This document shows, piece after piece, positions 1 through 4,855 of a stretch of 5,223 nucleotides of DNA. The first letter of the stretch is position 1. Every line of letters begins with the position of its first letter. This stretch comes from Selenomonadaceae bacterium (GTDB taxonomy: Bacteria; Bacillota; Negativicutes; Selenomonadales; Selenomonadaceae), in NCBI GenBank assembly GCA_017445435.1, contig JAFSUE010000028.1:1-5223 (forward strand). Direction: 5' to 3'. A program made the position numbers and the translations under genes. Below the pieces are notes generated by a model. It saw only the letters and a list, made by a program, of their open reading frames with translations, ran no database searches and was not told the origin of the DNA.

Positions 1-30
1 AAAATGATAAGCTTTATTCGCCAAAATTAA
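1..30 (+). CDS. 3' end of an upstream GT9-like glycosyltransferase gene (partial)
   Basis: Read in frame from base 1, this segment encodes KMISFIRQN followed by TAA. The complete GT9 gene downstream carries KMVSFIRQD at its residues 416-424, and the DNA of the first eight codons matches 1300-1323 at 22 of 24 bases. The segment is therefore very probably the C-terminus of a paralogous glycosyltransferase lying in tandem, most of it outside the window. Its stop comes about 14 residues earlier than in the downstream copy. The bases after the stop still resemble the coding sequence of that longer tail (AATTTTTTGA at 29-38 and at 1331-1340), so the shorter end looks derived by a late stop or small deletion. 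Only nine codons are visible, so the rest of the protein is inferred. Confidence 0.72.
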   Translation, partial: KMISFIRQN

Positions 31-36
31 TTTTTT

Positions 37-42
37 GAGGAG
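37..42 (+). promoter_or_regulatory. Ribosome binding site of the GT9 gene
   Basis: GAGGAG lies 12 bases before the ATG at 55, a slightly long but workable spacing that supports this start. It sits in a stretch that aligns with the C-terminal coding tail of the downstream GT9 copy (TTTTTTGACGGAGAT at 1333-1347), so the site may have arisen from former coding sequence. Confidence 0.6.
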
Positions 43-51
43 AGATCGTAG

Positions 52-63
52 CCTATGGAAAAT
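52..63 (+). repeat. 12-base direct repeat, copy 1 (spans GT9 start)
   Basis: CCTATGGAAAAT covers the start codon of the GT9 gene and recurs exactly at 1376-1387 over the start of the HAD gene. Each copy follows the end of a GT9 coding sequence, so the pair may mark the ends of a tandem-duplicated unit of 1324 bases. Confidence 0.5.
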
Positions 64-1371
64 AATTTTGGTAATCTTGAAAAAATTGTAATTGATTTTC
101 TACAAGAGGTAATCGCTACAAAGATAATTGATCTTAGCAGTCTTCTTAAACAGATGAAAGCTGAATTTGTTCGGCTTGGTTATCATGAACCCACAAGGCA
201 AGGTGTTGAAAATATTCTCATTTCGCGGCTTGATAACGTTGGCGATTTTATTTTAACAATACCTGCCATTCGTGAAATTCGCATGAACTATCCCTCTGCT
301 TTTATAACGTTGGTTGTACGCAAAGGAGTTTATCCTGTAGCGGAACTTTGCCCCTATGTAAACGAAGTTTTAATTTTCGATGAAGAATCAATTTCTTCAA
401 ATGTTTTAGAAATAATTATTAACGCTACAGATTTTGCAAAAAATTTTTTATGGCGTCGGAGTTATGATTTAGCATTTAATTTTCGTTATTGGAATGACAT
501 TTGGCGTTTAAATACTTTATTTATGATGTACTTTAGCGGCGCTCCTCAACGTATCAGCTACATAGGCGAAACAATCGATGTACCACAAAAATTAAATCTG
601 ACTAATATGTTGTTGACGGATCTTTTTACAATCCCAAAAGAATTTAATCACGACGTTGCAAGAAATTTGTACTTGATAAAAGCATTCGGGTTGACTGTAC
701 GAAACACGAACTTAGAATTTTGGTATAATAAGACAGATTTATATAGAGCGAAAAATTTGCTTGGAAATTTTGGTGAAGGACGAATAAAAATTGCCGCTGG
801 AATTGGGGCTAGTGGCGCTCCAAGAAAATATCCTATTGAAAAATATCTTGTCGCCTTCAAAGAAATTATTGCTAAGGGCGCGTCACTTGTACTTTTCGGC
901 GGACCTAGTGAAATTGACGACGCTAAATTTCTTGAAGAAAATTTACCGCGTGAGTTCATTAAAAATGTTGTGGAACTTAAGCCGAGCTGGCGAATTACGA
1001 CGGCTATCATTTCGCAACTTGATATGTACGTTGGCAACGATACTGGTACGCAACATATTTCTTCAGCGCTGAAAAAGCCTGTAATTATTTTAAGTCGCGT
1101 TGCAAAAGATTTTAAAAATTTTTTTAGTAAAGCTACTGAAACACAAATTTATTATCCCTATCAAACAAATTCAATAGTGATTCAGCCCAAACACCAGCTG
1201 GAAGCGTGCCGCGCCAATCCTTATTTTTATGGTTGCAAAATGAGTACGTCGCATTGTATTGCGCAGATTGAACCTGCTGAAATTGTTGATGCCTATGTTA
1301 AAATGGTCAGCTTTATTCGCCAAGACGTAAAATTTTTTGACGGAGATTTTGAAAAATTTTTAGAGAAGTGA
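55..1371 (+). CDS. Glycosyltransferase family 9 protein (heptosyltransferase-like)
   Basis: Probable GT-B fold glycosyltransferase of the ADP-heptose:LPS heptosyltransferase family (GT9), expected to act at the cytoplasmic face of the inner membrane on a surface glycan. After an N-terminal extension of about 50 residues with no recognised motif, the N-terminal Rossmann domain opens with ILISRLDNVGD (54-64), the GT9 nucleotide-fold start with the conserved R-D-x-G-D pattern. The C-terminal domain holds AGIGASGAPRKYP (249-260 region), where this family has its glycine-rich and K-[WY]-P motif, and GNDTGTQH (327-334), the family's sugar-nucleotide-binding signature. Cysteines 385, 394 and 401 near the C-terminus follow a pattern seen in many GT9 members. 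At 438 residues it is longer than typical heptosyltransferases (about 320-360), because of the N-terminal extension and a tail after residue 424. It follows a probable paralog by 24 bases and precedes a HAD phosphatase by 7. Family assignment is strong; the sugar and acceptor cannot be told from sequence. Confidence 0.9.
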   Translation: MENNFGNLEKIVIDFLQEVIATKIIDLSSLLKQMKAEFVRLGYHEPTRQGVENILISRLDNVGDFILTIPAIREIRMNYPSAFITLVVRKGVYPVAELCPYVNEVLIFDEESISSNVLEIIINATDFAKNFLWRRSYDLAFNFRYWNDIWRLNTLFMMYFSGAPQRISYIGETIDVPQKLNLTNMLLTDLFTIPKEFNHDVARNLYLIKAFGLTVRNTNLEFWYNKTDLYRAKNLLGNFGEGRIKIAAGIGASGAPRKYPIEKYLVAFKEIIAKGASLVLFGGPSEIDDAKFLEENLPREFIKNVVELKPSWRITTAIISQLDMYVGNDTGTQHISSALKKPVIILSRVAKDFKNFFSKATETQIYYPYQTNSIVIQPKHQLEACRANPYFYGCKMSTSHCIAQIEPAEIVDAYVKMVSFIRQDVKFFDGDFEKFLEK

Positions 1372-1375
1372 TTAA

Positions 1376-1387
1376 CCTATGGAAAAT
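1376..1387 (+). repeat. 12-base direct repeat, copy 2 (spans HAD start)
   Basis: Exact copy of CCTATGGAAAAT from 52-63, here over the HAD start codon, so both proteins begin Met-Glu-Asn. Similarity fades soon after the repeat, as expected at a duplication junction, but chance similarity of AT-rich gene starts cannot be excluded. Confidence 0.5.
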
Positions 1388-1756
1388 GAAATTGTACTGT
1401 CATCTTTACCGCATACGTGGATTTTTGACATTGACGGAACGCTTGTTAAACATAACGGCTACAGGACGCCAGAAGGTGATACGTTGCTTGACGGCGTCGC
1501 AGAATTTCTTGCAAGCATTCCAAAACAAGATATGATAATTCTGATAACCGCTCGCCCTGCTGAATTTCGCGAAGTGACGGAAAAATTTTTAGCGGAAAAT
1601 AATATTCGCTACGACCATATAATTTTCGACGCGCCTGTTGGTGAAAGAATCGTCGTAAATGACAACAAGCCTGACGGTTTAGTTATGGCTTACGCCGTCA
1701 CACGAACTCGCGATAAATGGGACAAGTTGACGCTGGTTGAAAAATCTTTAAACTAA
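1379..1756 (+). CDS. Small HAD-superfamily phosphatase next to glycan gene
   Basis: A 125-residue protein of the haloacid dehalogenase superfamily, which mostly comprises phosphohydrolases using an aspartyl-phosphate intermediate. Motif I is FDIDGTLV (16-23), with D17 as nucleophile and D19 as general acid/base. Motif II is the threonine in ILITARP (T57). The C-terminal segment GERIVVNDNKPDGL (88-101) supplies candidate motif III/IV residues, with K97 and D95 or D99. There is almost no cap insertion, so it is a minimal HAD like the KDO-8-phosphate or histidinol-phosphate phosphatase class, though it is not clearly either. Similar short HADs occur beside capsule and LPS sugar genes, which fits its place 7 bases after the GT9 gene. 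The ATG has only a weak GAGAAG site inside the end of the GT9 gene, suggesting translational coupling. The substrate is unknown; a sugar phosphate is the reasonable guess. Confidence 0.82.
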   Translation: MENEIVLSSLPHTWIFDIDGTLVKHNGYRTPEGDTLLDGVAEFLASIPKQDMIILITARPAEFREVTEKFLAENNIRYDHIIFDAPVGERIVVNDNKPDGLVMAYAVTRTRDKWDKLTLVEKSLN

Positions 1757-1778
1757 AATTTGAAGTTCAAGCTGGCAG

Positions 1779-1807
1779 TTGCTTTTTATATTTTAATTCT
1801 ATATAAT
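1779..1807 (+). promoter_or_regulatory. Sigma-70/SigA-type promoter for proC
   Basis: A perfect -10 hexamer TATAAT (1802-1807) lies 17 bases after TTGCTT (1779-1784), a -35 that matches TTGACA at three of six positions including the important TTG. Transcription would begin near 1813-1815, giving a leader of about 22 bases before the proC ATG. It lies in the 79-base gap after the HAD gene and marks the likely break between the glycan genes and the proC group. Confidence 0.65.
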
Positions 1808-1823
1808 TTTAAAAATTTTTTGT

Positions 1824-1828
1824 GAGGA
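1824..1828 (+). promoter_or_regulatory. Ribosome binding site of proC
   Basis: GAGGA, within GTGAGGAAG, sits 7 bases before the ATG at 1836. It supports this start even though it gives ProC an N-terminal extension of about a dozen residues ahead of the Rossmann strand. Confidence 0.7.
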
Positions 1829-1835
1829 AGTTTGT

Positions 1836-2666
1836 ATGGAGACAGAAACATTTGATTTAAATGAAACCGAACTTTATATAGGTTTTGTCGGCGGCGGCGC
1901 GTTGACCGAATCAATTATCAACGCCATAAGGGGAAATTTGGTGACTTCATCAAATATTTTTGTTTCCGAACACAAGCGCAAACGTTGTACGGAACTTATC
2001 AGCCGTTATCGCGTCAATGCGTCTGTAGGCGTTGAACCGTTCATCGACAAAGTGAAATTGTTGGTTATCGCCGTCAAGCCGAAAGATGCCCCTGCCGCGT
2101 TTACTGAACTTCGCAATAAAATCACGTTGGACACCGTAATTATATCTGTTATTGCTGGCTTGAAAATTGAAATCCTTGAAAAATTTTTTCCGCACAGCCC
2201 CGTGATTCGCGCAATGCCAAACGTACCTATTCTAGTTGGCGAAGGTATGACGGCTTACACTGTCAACAAAAAAGCTACGGCAACTGATAGAAAACTTGTT
2301 GAGCAGTTTTGGTCGTCAATCGGTCGTTCGATTGAGATTGAGGAAAGATTTATGGACGCGGTCACTGGATTAAGCGGCTCTGGTCCAGCTTATGGATTTG
2401 TGATGATTGACGCGCTTGCAGACGGTGGAGTTGCCGCAGGGTTGCCACGTGCCGCCGCGATTGAACTTGCCGCGCAAACTTTATTGGGTGCCGCGAAAAT
2501 GGTTTTGGAAACGGGCGAACATCCTGCCGCGTTACGTGACAGGGTGACAAGTCCTGCTGGTACGACGATTGAAGGAATTAGAGTTTTAGAAAAATGCGGC
2601 GTAAGAAGTGCGATGATTGAGGCGGTACTTGCCGCTACTGAAAAATCCCGTGCCTTAGGCGGATGA
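1836..2666 (+). CDS. proC: Pyrroline-5-carboxylate reductase
   Basis: Catalyses NAD(P)H-dependent reduction of delta-1-pyrroline-5-carboxylate to L-proline in the cytoplasm, the last step of proline synthesis. The N-terminal Rossmann fold begins at YIGFVGGGALTESI (14-27). AVKP (79-82) and AMPNVP (126-131) are family motifs around the cofactor and substrate site. The C-terminal dimerisation and active-site domain carries TGLSGSGPAY (177-186) and VTSPAGTTIEGI (237-248), the ProC signature. Its 276 residues match the usual 260-280. The first 12 residues (METETFDLNETE) are an extra acidic leader before the fold; the ribosome binding site argues that it is real. The dinucleotide loop reads GGGALT where many ProCs have G[AG]GNMA, a tolerated variation. 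It has its own promoter upstream, and no other proline gene is visible nearby. Identification is secure. Confidence 0.96.
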   Translation: METETFDLNETELYIGFVGGGALTESIINAIRGNLVTSSNIFVSEHKRKRCTELISRYRVNASVGVEPFIDKVKLLVIAVKPKDAPAAFTELRNKITLDTVIISVIAGLKIEILEKFFPHSPVIRAMPNVPILVGEGMTAYTVNKKATATDRKLVEQFWSSIGRSIEIEERFMDAVTGLSGSGPAYGFVMIDALADGGVAAGLPRAAAIELAAQTLLGAAKMVLETGEHPAALRDRVTSPAGTTIEGIRVLEKCGVRSAMIEAVLAATEKSRALGG

Positions 2667-2670
2667 TTTT

Positions 2671-2698
2671 AATTAAGAATTAAGAATGTAGAATGTAG
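2671..2698 (+). repeat. Heptamer tandem repeat, 2 x AATTAAG then 2 x AATGTAG
   Basis: Four consecutive seven-base units starting four bases after the proC stop: AATTAAG (2671, 2678) and AATGTAG (2685, 2692), followed by a partial AATT. The two unit types differ at two positions and share AAT..AG. It lies wholly in the spacer between proC and folD. A seven-base period also occurs in the next spacer with a different unit, so this may be one case of a dispersed class of intergenic heptamer repeats. Confidence 0.8.
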
Positions 2699-2704
2699 AA
2701 TTTA

Positions 2705-2733
2705 TATTGGTAAAGTTTTTAACTTTGTCAATA
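2705..2733 (+). other. Inverted repeat / RNA hairpin in the proC-folD spacer
   Basis: The left arm at 2705-2717 pairs with the right arm at 2721-2733 across a TTT loop. The inner six pairs (AAAGTT with AACTTT) and the outer five (TATTG with CAATA) are Watson-Crick; the two middle pairs are G-U wobbles in RNA, giving 13 pairs. The stem is A/U-rich and no T-run follows, so it is not a standard intrinsic terminator. It ends 11 bases before the folD ribosome binding site. It could be a weak attenuating or stabilising hairpin, or a dyad operator; its function is not shown. Confidence 0.5.
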
Positions 2734-2744
2734 ACCATAAAAAT

Positions 2745-2749
2745 AGGAG
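2745..2749 (+). promoter_or_regulatory. Ribosome binding site of folD
   Basis: AGGAG lies 7 bases before the ATG at 2757, a near-ideal spacing that fixes the folD start. It lies just outside the upstream hairpin, so the hairpin would not mask it directly. Confidence 0.75.
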
Positions 2750-2756
2750 TAGTTTA

Positions 2757-3626
2757 ATGAGTGCAAAAATTTTATATGGAAAAGAATTTGCCGCGAAAAT
2801 TAAAGAATCTGCGCGGGTTGAAGTTGACGACTTGAAAAATAAATTTGGCGTGACGCCTGGTCTTGCCGTTATAATCGTCGGTGAAAATCCAGCGTCGCAA
2901 GTCTACGTTCGCAACAAACATAAAACTTGTGAGGAACTCGGTATAAAATCTGAAGTTATCGCAATGCCTGAAACGTCGACTAAGGAAGATTTACTTTCCA
3001 AAATTGACGAACTCAACGCGGCGGCTGACATTCACGGAATTTTAGTTCAACTGCCCCTGCCTGACGCGATTAAATCACATTCCGAAGAAATTTTAAATCG
3101 CATTGACCCGCTGAAAGATGTTGACGGTTTCCACCCTGTAAACGTCGGAAAACTTGTCACTGGCAGTCCCGCGCTTGTACCGTGTACGCCTGCAGGTTGC
3201 CTTGAAATGCTCGACTTAGCTGGCATTGAGATTGACGGTAAACGCGCAGTTATCATCGGTCGCAGTAACATTGTCGGTAAACCAATGCTACACCTTTTAA
3301 TGGCGCGTCACGCTACAGTTACTGTTTGCCATTCGCATACAAAAAATTTAGCTGACGTGACACGCGAAGCAGAAATTTTAGTGGCGGCAATGGGCAAGCC
3401 TAAATTCGTAACGGCTGATATGATTCGGCAAGGTGCAGTTGTCGTCGACGTGGGAATAAATCGAATTGCGCCAAAAAAATTAGTTGGCGACGTTGACTTT
3501 GACGCGGCAGTTGAAGTAGCAAGCGCGATAACTCCTGTTCCTGGCGGCGTCGGTCTTTTAACCGTTGCAATGCTTATGAAAAATGTTGTTAAGGCTACAA
3601 AGTTGCAGTTGAAAGTTAAAACTTAA
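2757..3626 (+). CDS. folD: Bifunctional methylenetetrahydrofolate dehydrogenase / methenyltetrahydrofolate cyclohydrolase
   Basis: Interconverts 5,10-methylene-, 5,10-methenyl- and 10-formyl-tetrahydrofolate with NADP in the cytoplasm, feeding purine and formyl-methionine synthesis and, in anaerobes, one-carbon flux from formate. The catalytic domain shows VGENPASQVYVRNKHKTCE (41-59) with the active-site Y50 and K54, ILVQLPLP (95-102) with Q98, and DVDGFHP (121-127) with D121, all at the positions known in E. coli FolD. The Rossmann cofactor loop is GRSNIVGKP (168-176). The C-terminal signature reads TPVPGGVGLLT (259-269), where nearly all family members have PGGVGPMT, so Pro-Met is replaced by Leu-Leu. 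The length of 289 is normal. It follows proC by 90 bases and precedes a phosphoesterase by 35. With all catalytic residues present it should be active; identification is secure. Confidence 0.97.
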   Translation: MSAKILYGKEFAAKIKESARVEVDDLKNKFGVTPGLAVIIVGENPASQVYVRNKHKTCEELGIKSEVIAMPETSTKEDLLSKIDELNAAADIHGILVQLPLPDAIKSHSEEILNRIDPLKDVDGFHPVNVGKLVTGSPALVPCTPAGCLEMLDLAGIEIDGKRAVIIGRSNIVGKPMLHLLMARHATVTVCHSHTKNLADVTREAEILVAAMGKPKFVTADMIRQGAVVVDVGINRIAPKKLVGDVDFDAAVEVASAITPVPGGVGLLTVAMLMKNVVKATKLQLKVKT

Positions 3627-3654
3627 AAGCTGTAACCTGCAAGCTGAAAGCTGG
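3627..3654 (+). repeat. Heptamer tandem repeat, four AAGCTGN units
   Basis: Right after the folD stop come four in-phase seven-base units: AAGCTGT, AACCTGC, AAGCTGA and AAGCTGG. The consensus is AAGCTGN with one internal mismatch. They fill 28 of the 35 bases between folD and the phosphoesterase gene. The last unit contributes to the GGGA that is the only ribosome-binding-like sequence before the ATG at 3662. Confidence 0.75.
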
Positions 3655-3661
3655 GATAAAA

Positions 3662-4837
3662 ATGTTTTTAGTATACGTATTCGGAATTTTGGCGTTGATT
3701 ATTGCGTTGGCTTTAATCAGCGTCAGTTTTTTATTAGACAGTCAAATTAAACGGCGGCTGTACAAAATTTTAACGCTAATCGACTTAGCAATAATCGTGC
3801 TGATGATTGGCGGCTTTGCAATCCGCGCAGAAATTCCCAACTCAATCGTCGACGCCTTCGGCAGTTTTGCGACGGTATTTTTAATGACGCAGTTTATTTG
3901 CGGAATTGTCGTCGTCGTAGCGCTGATTGTTCGTACCGTCTACAGAAAATTTCATAAGCCAACGCCTTACAGTCCCGAACGTCGAAGGGTTTTAGCTTAC
4001 GGCTTAGTTTATCCGCTAATGTCACTTGCCATTTCACTTTACGGCAACAGAATTGAAAGGCTCGGTACGGTCAACAGATATTTTGATATTCCTGTAAAAA
4101 AATTGCCGCCTGAACTTGACGGTTTCACAATCGCGCAGATTAGCGACGTTCATATTGGTCCGTACTTTTCGCTGGAACGGCTTGAACTCGTGCTGAATCA
4201 AATTGTTGATGAAAAGCCTGACTTGCTGGCGATAACTGGCGATATTTTTGACAATGTGAAAATGAATCCTGCGGCAATTCAGCTTGTCGACAGCTTTACA
4301 GATAAATTTAAATACGGCATTTATTATTGTCACGGTAACCATGAACATCATCGCGGCATTGCGGCTATTGAAACGGAATTGCGGCGGACAGATATTCATT
4401 GGCTGGTTAATCGCTCTGAACAAGTTGTAGGCAATTTGTATATGTTGGGCGTCGACTATCCAAAATCTTCGCCAATTATGAGTAGTGGCGGACGCGGTGA
4501 CTTGGACAACGATTTTTTTGAAACGAAACGCGAATTTGTCACGAAGGCGCTTGAAGGTGTCCCCTACGATTCAGTTTGCATTTTGTTAGCGCATCACCCA
4601 GAATTTATTGATAACGGCGCTGAAAAAAATATTCCGCTGACTTTGACAGGTCACACTCACGGCGGGCAAATTGGGATTTTCGGTCACGCGCTCTTGCCAA
4701 TGTTCAAGTACACGCGCGGAATGGTCGTAAATGATGACAGCTACGGTTATGTCAATCCTGGCTTAGGCAGTTGGTTTCCATTCAGACTTGGTTGTCCGCC
4801 TGAAATAACCTACTTCACACTTCATTTGAAGAAATAA
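3662..4837 (+). CDS. Membrane-anchored metallophosphoesterase (YaeI/YkuE-like)
   Basis: A calcineurin-like phosphoesterase fused to an N-terminal membrane region. Hydrophobic segments at about 3-25, 36-54, 68-92 and 109-127 suggest four membrane helices. The catalytic domain (about 150-391) has the full dimetal motif set: DVH (162-164), GD (193-194), GNHE (225-228), a histidine in AHHPE (310-314) and GHTHGG (330-335). This arrangement matches the YaeI/YkuE group, for which lipid-linked or nucleotide phosphates have been reported or suggested as substrates; the substrate here is unknown. With four helices the catalytic domain would be on the same side as the N-terminus; which side cannot be decided with certainty, though the basic loop at 93-108 suggests the cytoplasmic side for the segment between helices 3 and 4. 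The start has only a weak GGGA (3653-3656) five bases upstream, supplied partly by heptamer repeats. hypB follows after 18 bases, so they are probably co-transcribed. Confidence 0.88.
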   Translation: MFLVYVFGILALIIALALISVSFLLDSQIKRRLYKILTLIDLAIIVLMIGGFAIRAEIPNSIVDAFGSFATVFLMTQFICGIVVVVALIVRTVYRKFHKPTPYSPERRRVLAYGLVYPLMSLAISLYGNRIERLGTVNRYFDIPVKKLPPELDGFTIAQISDVHIGPYFSLERLELVLNQIVDEKPDLLAITGDIFDNVKMNPAAIQLVDSFTDKFKYGIYYCHGNHEHHRGIAAIETELRRTDIHWLVNRSEQVVGNLYMLGVDYPKSSPIMSSGGRGDLDNDFFETKREFVTKALEGVPYDSVCILLAHHPEFIDNGAEKNIPLTLTGHTHGGQIGIFGHALLPMFKYTRGMVVNDDSYGYVNPGLGSWFPFRLGCPPEITYFTLHLKK

Positions 4838-4841
4838 TTTT

Positions 4842-4846
4842 GGAGG
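4842..4846 (+). promoter_or_regulatory. Ribosome binding site of hypB
   Basis: GGAGG, the strongest Shine-Dalgarno match in the window, lies 9 bases before the ATG at 4856. It sits in the 18-base gap after the phosphoesterase stop, and no separate promoter fits there, so hypB is probably read from the upstream transcript. Confidence 0.75.
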
Positions 4847-4855
4847 AAAATTTTA

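Noticed and set aside
648..1037. Long open frame on the - strand inside the GT9 gene
   Set aside because: It is the antisense shadow of a well-supported GT9 coding region, with no recognisable motifs of its own.
1769..1790. Possible intrinsic terminator after the HAD gene (AAGC...GCTT followed by TTT)
   Set aside because: The stem is only four pairs with an eight-base loop, too weak for a terminator, and the T-run overlaps the proC -35 and spacer.
2671..2698. CRISPR-like repeat
   Set aside because: The units are seven bases and directly adjacent, with no spacers; this is a simple tandem repeat.
2707..2741. Possible promoter for folD
   Set aside because: TTGGTA and TTGTCA resemble -35 boxes, but no acceptable -10 hexamer lies 16-18 bases downstream, and both sit inside the hairpin arms.
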